Shown here: positions 42,625 to 50,957 of the stretch, piece by piece
How the letters are laid out: every line of letters begins with the position of its first letter
Position numbering within the stretch: position 1 is the stretch's first letter
Assembly: GCF_000526515.1 (NCBI RefSeq)
Contig: NZ_JAGF01000001.1
Location: forward strand, 1,488,001-1,552,000
DNA: 64,000 nucleotides
Source: Cellulomonas sp. KRMCY2
GTDB taxonomy: Bacteria; Actinomycetota; Actinomycetes; Actinomycetales; Cellulomonadaceae
Reading direction: 5' to 3'
Position numbers and translations under genes: made by a program
Notes under the pieces: model-generated
The model's input: only the letters and a program-made list of their open reading frames with translations
Databases searched by the model: none
Told to the model about the DNA's origin: nothing

Positions 42625-43310
42625 GCCGCTGGGAGCTGCGAGCCCGCGTGCGCGAGCTGGCCGGCCTGCCGCCGGCACCACCGCGTGACGGGCTGCCGGC
42701 CGTGCCGCCACCGCCGCGCATCGAGCTGGACCTCCGCGGCGCGGTGCCCGGCTCGGTCATCCGCGCGCTGCCGCCGTTCCTGGTCTTCGTGTGCGGCGGG
42801 CTGGCCGGTGGCGGGCCGTTGGTGTGGGTGCTCGCCGTGGTCGCGGCCGTGCTCGTCGCGTGGCGCCCGGTGTGGCCCGCGGCTCCGCTCTTCGCGCTCT
42901 ACGTCGGCATCTGCGTGTACGTCGGCCCGGACCTGCTCGGGGCCGGGCGCGGCGGTGCGGCCGCTGCCGGCGGTCTGATGCAGGTGGCCGGCCTCGTGCT
43001 GTGCGTGCACCTCCTGCTGCGGCTCACGGCCCTGTCCGCGCACGTCGGCTGGCGGACGCTGGTCGAGGTGCCGGTGATCGTGCGCGTCGCGCGGTCGGTG
43101 CTGGGCATCCAGGTCATCGCCCAGTCCTTGGTGCTCGCCGTCGTCTGGCTGCGCTCGGGGGTGGGTGGCACGGTGGCCGGTCAGGAGTGGTTGCGGCTGC
43201 TCGCCGTCGTGGCCGTGGTCGTCGGCGTGTTCCTGGTCGTCCCGCGCACCTGGCTGGTCCGCCGGGACGCCACGCGAGGTGGCGGTTCGTCGCCCGACCG
43301 GGTCGGCTGA
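42621..43310 (+). CDS. Uncharacterised polytopic membrane protein
   Basis: A 229-aa protein with about six hydrophobic helices after a Pro-rich cytoplasmic N-terminus. The last gene of the locus A operon, coupled to the DUF58 gene by ATGA. No family recognised; functional link by operon only. Confidence 0.75.
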   Translation: MSRWELRARVRELAGLPPAPPRDGLPAVPPPPRIELDLRGAVPGSVIRALPPFLVFVCGGLAGGGPLVWVLAVVAAVLVAWRPVWPAAPLFALYVGICVYVGPDLLGAGRGGAAAAGGLMQVAGLVLCVHLLLRLTALSAHVGWRTLVEVPVIVRVARSVLGIQVIAQSLVLAVVWLRSGVGGTVAGQEWLRLLAVVAVVVGVFLVVPRTWLVRRDATRGGGSSPDRVG

Positions 43311-43325
43311 CCGCGGACCCGTCGG

Positions 43326-44309
43326 TCAGTGGCTCACGAGGGCATCCGGTGCGGGGGTCACCGCGGGGCGGCGTCGGGCGGTCTCGGCGAGCGCGACGCC
43401 GGCCAGGACCACCAGCCCGCCGGCCAGCTGAACCGCCGTCATCGACTCGTCGAGCACGAGCCACGCGGCCGCCGATGCGGCGACCGGCTCGAGCATCCCG
43501 ATCACCCCGGTCCGCGCAGCACCGAGCCGCGCCACCCCGACCAGCACCAGCACGTAGGGCACGACGGTGCCGAGCAGCACGATGTACGCGACGAGCACCC
43601 AGAGCGGCAGGTGCGTGCCGTCCAGGGCCCCGGGCAGGGCGACGTCGTCGGCCAGCGAGCCCCGGTCGAAGGTCCACAGCGGCTGCAGGACGACCCAGAA
43701 CGCCGCGGCGAACGCCATCGACCAGGCCTGGGTCGTCAGCGGGTCCCGGTTGCGCACCAGGTGGTCGCCGAGCAGGTAGTACGTCCCCAGGGCGATCGCG
43801 GCGCCGCCCGCGGCAACCAGGCCGACGACGTCGAGGGTGATCCCGTCACCGACCTGGGCGACCAGCGTCAACCCGGTCAGGCAGGCGACCAGCGCCCACC
43901 ACACCCGGGCCCGGACCTGCTCGCGGAGCACGAACCGCGCCCACAGCGCCACCAGCACCGGGGCGGTGTACTCGATCAGGAGCGCGAGGCCGACGGGCAG
44001 CCGGGAGATCGCCACGAAGTACAGCCACTGCACCATGGCCATGCCGACGATGCCGAGCACGGCCAGGCCGACGAGCTCGCGACCCCGCGGGAGCCGGCTG
44101 CCGCGGGCCAGGACCAGGACGGCGGCGACGAGCACGACGGCCGAGCCGAGGGACCGCAGCTCGACCAGCCGGCTCGGGCTCAGCCCGGACTGCATGGCGA
44201 TCTTCGACACGGTGCCGTTGACCGCGAAGAGCAGCGAGGCGACGACCACGGCGAGCACGCCGAGGGGTACCCGGGCCGAGGCGTCGGTCGTGGGCTCGAC
44301 TGCAGTCAT
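43326..44309 (-). CDS. EamA-family (DMT superfamily) exporter
   Basis: A 327-aa inner-membrane transporter with about ten helices arranged as two EamA repeats (first with GTVSKIAM and YTAPVLVALWA, second with YYLLGDHLV and GMLEPVAASAAAWLVL). It resembles RhtA-type exporters of amino acids or metabolites; the substrate is unknown. ATG 44309 has no Shine-Dalgarno. A TAGGCT box ends exactly six bases upstream, pointing to a leaderless transcript. That box overlaps the stop codon of the upstream transposase remnant. Confidence 0.92.
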   Translation of the reverse strand: MTAVEPTTDASARVPLGVLAVVVASLLFAVNGTVSKIAMQSGLSPSRLVELRSLGSAVVLVAAVLVLARGSRLPRGRELVGLAVLGIVGMAMVQWLYFVAISRLPVGLALLIEYTAPVLVALWARFVLREQVRARVWWALVACLTGLTLVAQVGDGITLDVVGLVAAGGAAIALGTYYLLGDHLVRNRDPLTTQAWSMAFAAAFWVVLQPLWTFDRGSLADDVALPGALDGTHLPLWVLVAYIVLLGTVVPYVLVLVGVARLGAARTGVIGMLEPVAASAAAWLVLDESMTAVQLAGGLVVLAGVALAETARRRPAVTPAPDALVSH

Positions 44310-44315
44310 CGCGCG

Positions 44316-44321
44316 AGCCTA
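44316..44321 (-). promoter_or_regulatory. Candidate -10 box (TAGGCT) of the EamA gene
   Basis: TAGGCT on the minus strand, then six bases, then the ATG at 44309. Its first three bases are the TAG stop of the IS481 remnant. Confidence 0.45.
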
Positions 44322-44490
44322 GGCGTACTGACCCGCTGGGTTGTTGACGCGGTCGATGGGCCTGAGGCCGCCGATGCCGAGGTGGGGTCGTTCTAGGTTG
44401 TAGTGCTGGAGCCAGGTGGGCAAGAGGGCGGCGCGTCCGGCGTTGGTGGTGAACACCTGGGAGTAGGCCCGCTCGGTGGCCAGGGTGGGA
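44319..44490 (-). pseudogene. C-terminal remnant of an IS481-family transposase
   Basis: About 55 residues ending in a stop at 44319 match the C-terminus of IS481 DDE transposases. They include LPTWLQHYNLERPHLGIGG and the terminal RVNNPAGQY. Everything upstream (the catalytic core and left end) is missing. The similarity stops where an opposite-strand alpha-galactosidase fragment begins. It marks an old insertion/deletion event and cannot transpose by itself. Confidence 0.85.
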
Positions 44491-44958
44491 CCACAACCGC
44501 GATCTGGTCGACGCCGGCTCCACCCGGACCGGGGCGGCCGGCGTGCACGCCCAGACCCTCGCGGTCTACCGGCTGCTGGACGAGATCCGCGGGCAGGCGC
44601 CCTGGCTCGAGATCGAGTCGTGCTCCTCGGGCGGCGCCCGGGTCGACCTCGAGATCCTCGAGCGGACCGACCGGGTCTGGGCCAGCGACTGCATCGACGC
44701 GCTCGAGCGTCAGACGATCCAGCGGTGGACCGCTCGGCCACCTGGCCGCCCGGTCGGGTGCGCCTGCCCGGCCTCGACCCGGACCGCACCTACCGCGTGC
44801 TGCCGACCGGACCCGGTGCCGACCTGCCCGAGCTGCCGTCGCACCCGGCCTGGCGGGCGGCGGGCTGCGAGCTGACCGGGCGGGTGCTCGCCGAGGTCGG
44901 GGTGCAGGTGCCGCCGCTGCGGCCGGAGACGCTGGCCCTGCTGCACGTCGTCGGCTGA
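44486..44958 (+). pseudogene. Remnant of a GH36 alpha-galactosidase
   Basis: From 44486 one frame reads WDHNRDLVDAGS, GVHAQTLAVYRLLDEIR and LEIESCSSGGARVDLEILER, up to IQRWT (about 44730). This is the catalytic barrel end of GH36 alpha-galactosidases including the conserved CSSGG block. The text then continues in another frame as RVRLPGLDPDRTYRVLP through to a stop at 44958, the family's C-terminal beta-domain. The N-terminal two thirds and about 100 or more residues between the two parts are gone. It is a dead gene, broken by the IS481 remnant on its left and an internal deletion. Confidence 0.82.
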
Positions 44959-45196
44959 GTGCCCCGCGGCCGGCCGCGTCCGGCCTCGCCGCCCGGCCCT
45001 GCCGCCCGGCTCTGCGGTCCGGCCATGGACGACCGACGTGCCGCCGGGTTGTCCGTCGCGGTCCGTGCGTCCTCCCCAGCGCATCTGATCGCGGGATCGT
45101 CCACAGGCCCGCCGTCCCTCGCGTGCGTCGCCCCGCGCGGCCGACCTAGCGTCGGCGGAACGGGACGAGGGTCGTCCGGAGGGGGAGGAGGGCGCG

Positions 45197-45559
45197 ATGT
45201 CGGGGTTCTGGCCCGAGACACCGGTCGGGCCGCGGACGACAGGGCGCGCCCAGGTCGCGCTGTCCGGGGCCCAGGAGGCGCTGACGGCCGCTCGTCGTGA
45301 GCTCGTCGTGGCGGCCGAGGTCGGCTGGGTGTCGGCCGCCGCCGACCGTTACCGCGGCCTGCTGTCCGACGCGATCGGCGACGTCGCCCAGCTCGGCATC
45401 GCCCTGGGCGAGGCCTACGCGCCCGTCCTGCGGCACACCCGGGCGTCGGACGAGGCGCGCGCCGTGGACGAGGCCGAGCGGGCCGCCTGGTGGGTGCTTC
45501 CGGGCCGGACGGTCGGTCGCGACGCCGACGCCACCAGGACGCCGGACGGTGCCAGGTGA
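45197..45559 (+). CDS. Small helical WXG100-like protein
   Basis: A 120-aa protein predicted to be mostly alpha-helical. The segment VGWVSAAADRYRGLL resembles the W-x-G/S...AAxxYxxxL turn of WXG100/ESX-type proteins, with helices on both sides. It has no signal peptide. A strong GGAGG site precedes the ATG, and the stop overlaps the next gene as GTGA, so the two products are made together. No ESX secretion genes lie in the window. The family assignment is tentative. Confidence 0.65.
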   Translation: MSGFWPETPVGPRTTGRAQVALSGAQEALTAARRELVVAAEVGWVSAAADRYRGLLSDAIGDVAQLGIALGEAYAPVLRHTRASDEARAVDEAERAAWWVLPGRTVGRDADATRTPDGAR

Positions 45560-47217
45560 CAGCGACTCCCGCCTGGGCGCCGGTCGGCACGGACGGCGAC
45601 CTGCCGCCCGGGCTCGACGTGGTCGGTGGCGCCGGCGGCACCCGGGCGCACATCTGCGACCTCGAGGCCGCAGCAGCCGCGCTGGACCGGGCCGCCGTTT
45701 CGCTCGAGGCGGCCGCGGCGCATGCCGAGACCGTCATGAACCTGGTCGGCGAGGCGGCACGGTGGTCGGCCGGGACGACACCCGGCGCGCGGGCGTCGAT
45801 GGTCCGCCTCGTCTCGCGCCGGCAGGGCCTGCGGATGCGCGCCGATCTGGCCCGCGGCACGGCGTCGTCCCTGCGTGGCACGGCCGAGCTCTACGCGCGG
45901 ACCGACCTGGACGTCGCGAGCTTGCTGAGCGGGGGCGGCGTCGTCGCCGGCGGCGTGGTCGGGGAGCTCGGCCCGCTCGGCTGGGCGGCTGCCGGAGCGC
46001 TGACCCTCGCCGGCGGGATCGCGTTGGTCGGCAACCTCGTCGGCCTTCGCCTGCTGCGGTACGCACCGAGCCCGCTCGGAGCCGTCCTGCGGACCGCTGA
46101 CGCGCCGGCGGCGCAGGCCGCGGACGGTCCGCTCGGCTTCACGGCACGGATGCTGGGCGGGCCCGGGCTCCTGCCGGCCTCGCTCGGGCTGCCCGGCGCG
46201 CGGACCGTCGAGCCGTTGGTGCCCGGGATGGCGAGCTTCCTGCTGGCGGCCGGTCCGGGGCGCCGGGCCCTGCTGGGTGACCCGGTGCCGACGGCAGCGC
46301 GGACGCTGAGCAGGGCCACCAGCGGCGCGAGCCTGCTGATCGGGACACCGACCAACGGTCTCGTGGTCGCCCCGGTCGTCACCTCGGACGCCCCGCGCGG
46401 CCCGAGCGCCGCATCGCCGTTGCCGCGCACCACCGCCGACCTGCTCCGCCAGGTCGAGCGGCTCTACCCGAACCCGCCCGGCACCCGCGACCAGGACGGT
46501 GACCCGGATCCCGGTGGCACGCCCGGCACCGTCAGTGTCCAGCGCCTCGACCACGGCGACGGCACGCGGTCCTGGGTCGTGGCGATCCCCGGGCAGGAGA
46601 CCGCGGCCCTCGGTGGGCCCGACCCCAGGGACATGACGTCCAACCTGCAGCTCATGGCCGGGCTGCCCGACGACGCGACCGAGCTCGTGACCCGGGCGAT
46701 GACCTTGGCCGGCATCGAGCCGGGGGAGCCGGTGGTCCTGGCCGGGCACAGTCAGGGCGGCATGGTGGCGATGAACATCGCGAGCGACCCGGTCCTGATG
46801 GAGCGCTTCACCGTCGCGGCGGTGGTGACGGCGGGCTCACCCGTCGCCGACGTCGGCCTTCAGGACGGCACGCAGTCCCTGCACGTCGAGCACCTGCAGG
46901 ACCTCGTCCCCGTGCTGGACGGGTTGCCCAACCCGGACGACCCGCAGCGGACGACCGTCATCCGGGACCTGGGCTCGGCCCCGACGGCGAGCAACCGGCA
47001 GGCGGCCGGCTCGCCGGGGGGCGCGCACGGCATCGGGGCCTACGTCCGGACCGCCGAGGAGCTCGACGGTCTCGACGCCCCGTCGGTCACGACGTTCGAC
47101 GCGGCGCTCGCCGGGGTGCTCGGGGACGGTTCGGCGACGGCCACGACGCAGCGCTACGTCGGTGTGCGGGTGCCCGAGCCGGTGGGCGTCGCGGCACCCG
47201 GTGGCGGGACCTGGTGA
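45556..47217 (+). CDS. Helical N-terminus plus alpha/beta-hydrolase, possible secreted effector
   Basis: A 553-aa protein. The N-terminal 120 residues form an Ala-rich helical hairpin like WXG/LXG effector leaders, with a hydrophobic Gly/Ala segment at about 130-175. A long linker leads to an alpha/beta-hydrolase domain (about 340-530) with SWVVAIPGQE and the nucleophile elbow GHSQGGMVA. An HGIGAYV segment is a likely source of the catalytic His. It has no classical signal peptide. Coupled by GTGA to the WXG100-like gene. It may be a lipase or esterase exported by an ESX-like route, or a structural membrane-associated hydrolase. Confidence 0.7.
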   Translation: MTATPAWAPVGTDGDLPPGLDVVGGAGGTRAHICDLEAAAAALDRAAVSLEAAAAHAETVMNLVGEAARWSAGTTPGARASMVRLVSRRQGLRMRADLARGTASSLRGTAELYARTDLDVASLLSGGGVVAGGVVGELGPLGWAAAGALTLAGGIALVGNLVGLRLLRYAPSPLGAVLRTADAPAAQAADGPLGFTARMLGGPGLLPASLGLPGARTVEPLVPGMASFLLAAGPGRRALLGDPVPTAARTLSRATSGASLLIGTPTNGLVVAPVVTSDAPRGPSAASPLPRTTADLLRQVERLYPNPPGTRDQDGDPDPGGTPGTVSVQRLDHGDGTRSWVVAIPGQETAALGGPDPRDMTSNLQLMAGLPDDATELVTRAMTLAGIEPGEPVVLAGHSQGGMVAMNIASDPVLMERFTVAAVVTAGSPVADVGLQDGTQSLHVEHLQDLVPVLDGLPNPDDPQRTTVIRDLGSAPTASNRQAAGSPGGAHGIGAYVRTAEELDGLDAPSVTTFDAALAGVLGDGSATATTQRYVGVRVPEPVGVAAPGGGTW

Positions 47218-47220
47218 GGC

Positions 47221-47604
47221 TCAATGCTTCTTGTTGGCACCCGTCGCGACGCTCAGCACGAAGCTGACGATCGAGATGATCAGCGCGCCGAGCACGGCGG
47301 TGCCGAAGTTGTCGATCCGCAGGCCGTAGTCGCTCTGCTCCGACAGCCAGCCGGTGAGCATGAGCATCAAGGCGTTCACCACGAGGGTGAACAGGCCGAG
47401 GGTCAGCAGGTAGACCGGGAACGCGAACACCTTGACGATGGGCTTGACGACGGCATTGACCAGGCCGAAGACGAGGCCGACGACGAGGAAGACGATCACG
47501 GTGGTCGCGGTGTCGTCGCCGCCGACCACCTCGAGCCCGGTGAGGATGCGGGTGGCGAGCCAGATGGCGACGGCATTGATGATCACGCGGAGGACGAAGC
47601 TCAT
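47221..47604 (-). CDS. Small membrane protein, phage-holin-4_2 family
   Basis: A 127-aa protein with four hydrophobic helices (the first VIINAVAIWLATRI) and the conserved LVNAVVKPIVKVFAFPVYLLTLG segment of the Phage_holin_4_2/YvlD family. Despite the name these are chromosomal membrane proteins of unknown function. ATG 47604 has a GGAAG site upstream; ATG 47625 is an alternative. It is convergent with the hydrolase gene (3 nt apart) and divergent from hisC. Confidence 0.85.
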   Translation of the reverse strand: MSFVLRVIINAVAIWLATRILTGLEVVGGDDTATTVIVFLVVGLVFGLVNAVVKPIVKVFAFPVYLLTLGLFTLVVNALMLMLTGWLSEQSDYGLRIDNFGTAVLGALIISIVSFVLSVATGANKKH

Positions 47605-47651
47605 GGCGACATGCTTCCACGTCATCGACCCGTCACGCAGGTGGCCGGTGG

Positions 47652-47657
47652 CATGCT
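47652..47657 (+). promoter_or_regulatory. Candidate -10 box (CATGCT) of the hisC-type gene
   Basis: CATGCT, six bases, then GTG 47664; no ribosome site in the gap. Confidence 0.35.
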
Positions 47658-47663
47658 GACGCG

Positions 47664-48731
47664 GTGACCTCCCCGAAGGTGCCCCTGCGGGCCGCCGTCC
47701 AGTCGCTGCCCGCGTACGTCCCCGGTGCACGCGCCGGTGCGGACCTCACCGCGCACAAGCTCTCGTCCAACGAGAACCCGTACCCGCCGCTCGAGCAGGT
47801 CCGGGCAGCGGTCGCACGCGCGGCGTCCCAGCTCAACCGGTACCCGGACATGTTCGCGACCGACCTCGTCGCGGCGCTCGCGGTCAAGCACGGCGTCGAC
47901 CCGGCCGGGATCGTGGCGGGCTGCGGCTCGGTCGCGGTCCTCGGGCACGTGCTGCAGGCCTTCTGCGACCCGGGCGACGAGGTGGTCCATGCGTGGCGCT
48001 CGTTCGAGGCGTACCCGATCCTGGTCCGGCTGCAGGGCGCGCGCTCCGTCCAGGTCCCGCTGGACCGCGAGGGCCGGCACGACCTGCCGGCGATGGCCGC
48101 CGCGGTGACCGACCGGACCCGCGTGATCCTGGTCTGCTCGCCCAACAACCCCACCGGTCCGGCGGTCCGGCACGACGAGCTGCTCGCCTTGCTCGCCGTC
48201 GTACCGCAGGACGTGCTGGTCGTCCTGGACGAGGCGTACGTGGAGTTCGTGCGGCAGCCCAGCGCGATCGACAGCGCCGCCGTGCTCGCCGCGCACCCGA
48301 ACGTCGTGCTCCTGCGGACCTTCTCGAAGGCCTACGGGCTGGCCGCTCTGCGGGTCGGGTACGCGGTGACCCATCAGGACCTGGCCCGCGGGGTGCGCAC
48401 CGCCTCGACGCCGTTCGGGGTGAACCACCTGGCTCAGGTCGCCGCCCTGGCATCGCTCGAGGCGGAGGCCGCCCTGCTCGAGCGGGTGGACGCCGTCGTC
48501 GCCGAACGCGAACGGCTCGTGGCCGGGTTGCGCGGCCAGGGCTGGACGGTGCCGGAGACCCAGGCGAACTTCGTCTGGCTGGCGACGGGTGCCCGCACCC
48601 TCGAGATCGCGGCCGACGCCGCAGACGACGGCCTGCTGGTGCGGCCGTTCGCCGGTGAGGGTGTGCGGATCAGCGTGGGCGAGCCCACCGCCAACGACCG
48701 GGTCCTCGAGGTCGCCGCCGGCTGGCTCTGA
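47664..48731 (+). CDS. hisC: Histidinol-phosphate/aromatic aminotransferase
   Basis: A 355-aa class II PLP aminotransferase. It has KLSSNENPYPPL at the N-terminus, CSPNNPTGP, VLDEAYVEF and the PLP-lysine motif RTFSKAYGLAALRVGY. The family includes HisC and the actinobacterial aromatic aminotransferase Pat, which are hard to separate by eye. No other his genes are nearby, which slightly favours Pat. It starts with GTG 47664. Confidence 0.9.
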   Translation: MTSPKVPLRAAVQSLPAYVPGARAGADLTAHKLSSNENPYPPLEQVRAAVARAASQLNRYPDMFATDLVAALAVKHGVDPAGIVAGCGSVAVLGHVLQAFCDPGDEVVHAWRSFEAYPILVRLQGARSVQVPLDREGRHDLPAMAAAVTDRTRVILVCSPNNPTGPAVRHDELLALLAVVPQDVLVVLDEAYVEFVRQPSAIDSAAVLAAHPNVVLLRTFSKAYGLAALRVGYAVTHQDLARGVRTASTPFGVNHLAQVAALASLEAEAALLERVDAVVAERERLVAGLRGQGWTVPETQANFVWLATGARTLEIAADAADDGLLVRPFAGEGVRISVGEPTANDRVLEVAAGWL

Positions 48732-48829
48732 CCGGGCCGGTGGGACGAGCGGGCCGGCCGGCTCCGACCGGGCCGGCGGACGGGCCGGACCCTGGCGCCG
48801 GTGCGCCGGACCGGGCCATGATCGGCCCT

Positions 48830-49162
48830 ATGGATCCTGACCTGTACGACTGGTCTGAGAGCTTCGACCTCACCGGGGCCGCGGCCTGGGTCTTCTTCGG
48901 GGTGATGGCCGTCGTGTGGGTGATCGGGATCGCCGCCTACGTGGCGATCCTCCGCAAGGCGGGCTACTCCGGCTGGTGGATCCTGATCATGCTGGTGCCG
49001 GTGGTCAACATCGTGATGTTCCTGGTCTTCGCCTTCGCGGAGTGGCCCGTCCAGCGGGCGCTGCGGGCGGCGCAGGGCGCCGGCCAGGGCTATCCCGGCG
49101 GCTATCCGGCGATCCCCGGTCCTCCCCGGCCAGGTGGCCCGCCACCCCCGGGCTGGCGCTGA
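48830..49162 (+). CDS. Small two-helix membrane protein with Pro-rich tail
   Basis: A 110-aa protein with two membrane helices (about 15-38 and 50-72). The turn LRKAGYSGWWILIMLVPVVN resembles DUF5684/DUF805-type proteins. A Gly/Pro-rich C-terminus follows. ATG 48830 is preceded at 7 nt by CATGAT; ATG 48818 lies inside that box and would add four residues. Function unknown. Confidence 0.7.
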   Translation: MDPDLYDWSESFDLTGAAAWVFFGVMAVVWVIGIAAYVAILRKAGYSGWWILIMLVPVVNIVMFLVFAFAEWPVQRALRAAQGAGQGYPGGYPAIPGPPRPGGPPPPGWR

Positions 49163-49226
49163 GACCCCACCGGCCGGACACCCGGACGGTCCAGACGTCC
49201 GGACACCCGGACACCCGGACGAGCCG

Positions 49227-49427
49227 TCAGCGGACCTGCGTGGGGACCCTTCCAAGGAACTCGCACACCTCGGCCTCGACGCCCCGGCGAAGGCCGTCGA
49301 GCGTCAGCGCCGACGCGGTCCTGCCGGTGGTCGCCCACCGGGTCACTGTCGCGCGGTCGACCCGGAACGGGTTCGCCACCTGTCCCGGCGTCACGCGAGA
49401 GGGTGCGGCTGAGGCGGTGTCCCGCAT
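49227..49427 (-). CDS. Divergent BldC-like (MerR-type) DNA-binding protein
   Basis: A 66-aa protein matching the developmental regulator BldC almost end to end. VTPGQVANPFRVDRATVTRWATTGR corresponds to the BldC helix-turn-helix, and the C-terminal EAEVCEFLGRVPTQ to its last helix. The wing region differs: the nearly invariant GGHRR of BldC is DGLRR here, and the basic residue after TTG is replaced. This is probably a paralogue with altered DNA recognition rather than the main BldC. ATG 49427 follows a GGGGAGA site. Confidence 0.75.
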   Translation of the reverse strand: MRDTASAAPSRVTPGQVANPFRVDRATVTRWATTGRTASALTLDGLRRGVEAEVCEFLGRVPTQVR

Positions 49428-49605
49428 GGCGGTCTCCCCATCGTTCGGTAGCTGGGCTGCCCGTCTGGGCCCCTGGCTTTGCGTCCCCGCATTCCGGCGG
49501 GTTTGCCCTTGTCGCTGATGTGAGGAACGACCCGACTCGTCACGGTCCGGGTGTGCCTCATTCCCGTCATCGACGACATACCGGACATCCTTGAGGAGCT
49601 CCGTG

Positions 49606-49621
49606 TGTGATCTAGGTCACA
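49606..49621. promoter_or_regulatory. Crp/GlxR-type binding site
   Basis: TGTGATCTAGGTCACA matches the TGTGA-N6-TCACA consensus exactly. The palindrome extends three more bases on each side (49603-49624). It lies 179 bp upstream of the BldC-like start and 212 bp upstream of the E1alpha start, so either could be its target. Confidence 0.75.
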
Positions 49622-49763
49622 CACGACCGCGCCGTGCGGTCCGTGGCCACGATCGCCGAGCAGGATCCGCCGGTCGTCGTCGACGAGGCTCCCCCGCGCT
49701 CGGGCGGGCGCCTTTGGAGGATCGCCACAACGCTGTCCTGCGCGGCTTTGTGGTGCCTGACCA

Positions 49764-49793
49764 CCGACAACCTACGGTTCCGTAGCCTACGCT
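49764..49793 (+). promoter_or_regulatory. Promoter with internal operator upstream of the dehydrogenase operon
   Basis: A weak -35 (CCGACA, 49764) and -10 (TACGCT, 49788) are 18 nt apart. The inverted repeat CTACGG-TT-CCGTAG (49772-49785) fills the spacer, the place where a TetR-type repressor would block polymerase. Confidence 0.5.
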
Positions 49794-49832
49794 GACGTAA
49801 GTTAGCCGGCCGTCCACCCGGAAGGACCCTGC

Positions 49833-50957
49833 GTGAACGAGCCCGACCTCGTCCAGCTGCTGACCCACACCGGGGAGCGCGTCGACCACCCGGACTACTC
49901 GCCCCGGGTCGCCCACCTCGATCCCGAGGCCCTGCGCGGCCTGTACCGGGACATGGTGCTCGTCCGACGCTTCGACACCGAGGCCACCGCCCTGCAGCGG
50001 CAGGGTGAGCTCGGCCTCTTCCCGCCCGCCCTCGGGCAGGAGGCCGCCCAGGTCGGCTCCGGCCGGGCCCTGGCCGCGCAGGACTACGTCTTCCCCTCCT
50101 ACCGCGAGCACGGCGTCGCGCACACCCGCGGTGTGGACCTCGTCGACGTGCTGCGTCAGTTCCGGGGCGTCGACCACGGTGGCTGGGATCCGCGCGAGCA
50201 CAACTTCCACCTGTACACGCTGGTCATCGGCTCGCACACGCTGCACGCCACGGGCTACGCGATGGGTCTGCAGCGCGACGGTCTGGTCGGCTCCGGGGAC
50301 CCGACCCGGGACGCCGCCGTCGTCGCCTACTTCGGCGACGGCGCGACCTCCCAGGGGGACACCAACGAGGCGTTCGTCTTCGCCGCCGTGAACAACGCCC
50401 CAGTCGTCCTGTTCTGCCAGAACAACCAGTGGGCGATCTCCGAGCCCACCGAACGCCAGTCGCGCGTGCCGCTGGTCGAACGGGGCAAGGGCTTCGGGGT
50501 GCCCAGCGTGCGGGTCGACGGCAACGACGTCCTCGCCTGCTACGCCGTCACGGCCGAGGCCCTCGAACGGGCCCGCTCCGGTGGCGGTCCCACGTTCATC
50601 GAGGCGTACACCTACCGGATGGGCGCCCACACCACCTCGGACGACCCGACGCGCTACCGGTCGGCCGCCGAGGAGGAGCACTGGCGTCGTCGTGACCCGA
50701 TCGACCGGCTGCGCACCCACCTGACCGCGATCGGCGAGCTGTCCCAGCAGGTCGAGGACGAGATCGCGGCCGACGCCGAGGCGCTCGGCGTGCGGGTGCG
50801 TGCCGAGGTGCACGCCATGGCCACGCCGTCGACCAGGGTCATGTTCGAGCACGTGTACGCGGGCCCGAACGCCGTGGTCGATGCCGAGCGCGCCTGGTTC
50901 GAGCAGTACGAGGAGTCGTTCACCGACGTCCCGGCCGGCACGGAGGTGCCTCGATGA
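49833..50957 (+). CDS. bkdA: 2-oxoacid dehydrogenase E1 alpha (branched-chain/pyruvate)
   Basis: A 374-aa thiamine-diphosphate-binding subunit that decarboxylates the 2-oxoacid. It shows the conserved FPPALGQEAAQVG entry, the VFPSYREHG block and the ThDP motif GDGATSQGDTNEAF. GTG 49833 follows a GGAAGGA site. It overlaps E1beta by ATGA. Branched-chain substrates are favoured by the heterodimeric E1 plus a dedicated E2, but a pyruvate role cannot be excluded. Confidence 0.93.
   Translation: MNEPDLVQLLTHTGERVDHPDYSPRVAHLDPEALRGLYRDMVLVRRFDTEATALQRQGELGLFPPALGQEAAQVGSGRALAAQDYVFPSYREHGVAHTRGVDLVDVLRQFRGVDHGGWDPREHNFHLYTLVIGSHTLHATGYAMGLQRDGLVGSGDPTRDAAVVAYFGDGATSQGDTNEAFVFAAVNNAPVVLFCQNNQWAISEPTERQSRVPLVERGKGFGVPSVRVDGNDVLACYAVTAEALERARSGGGPTFIEAYTYRMGAHTTSDDPTRYRSAAEEEHWRRRDPIDRLRTHLTAIGELSQQVEDEIAADAEALGVRVRAEVHAMATPSTRVMFEHVYAGPNAVVDAERAWFEQYEESFTDVPAGTEVPR

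Larger units (their letters stand above)
49428..49832. other. 405-bp regulatory interval between BldC-like and bkd genes
   Basis: No gene found. It holds a perfect Crp/GlxR-type palindrome (49606-49621) and a promoter with an embedded inverted repeat in front of the E1alpha gene (49764-49793). Otherwise nothing recognisable. Confidence 0.7.

Noticed and set aside
44959-45196. Possible small gene between the alpha-galactosidase remnant and the WXG-like gene
   Set aside because: Only Arg/Pro-rich frames without ribosome sites or recognisable motifs are present.
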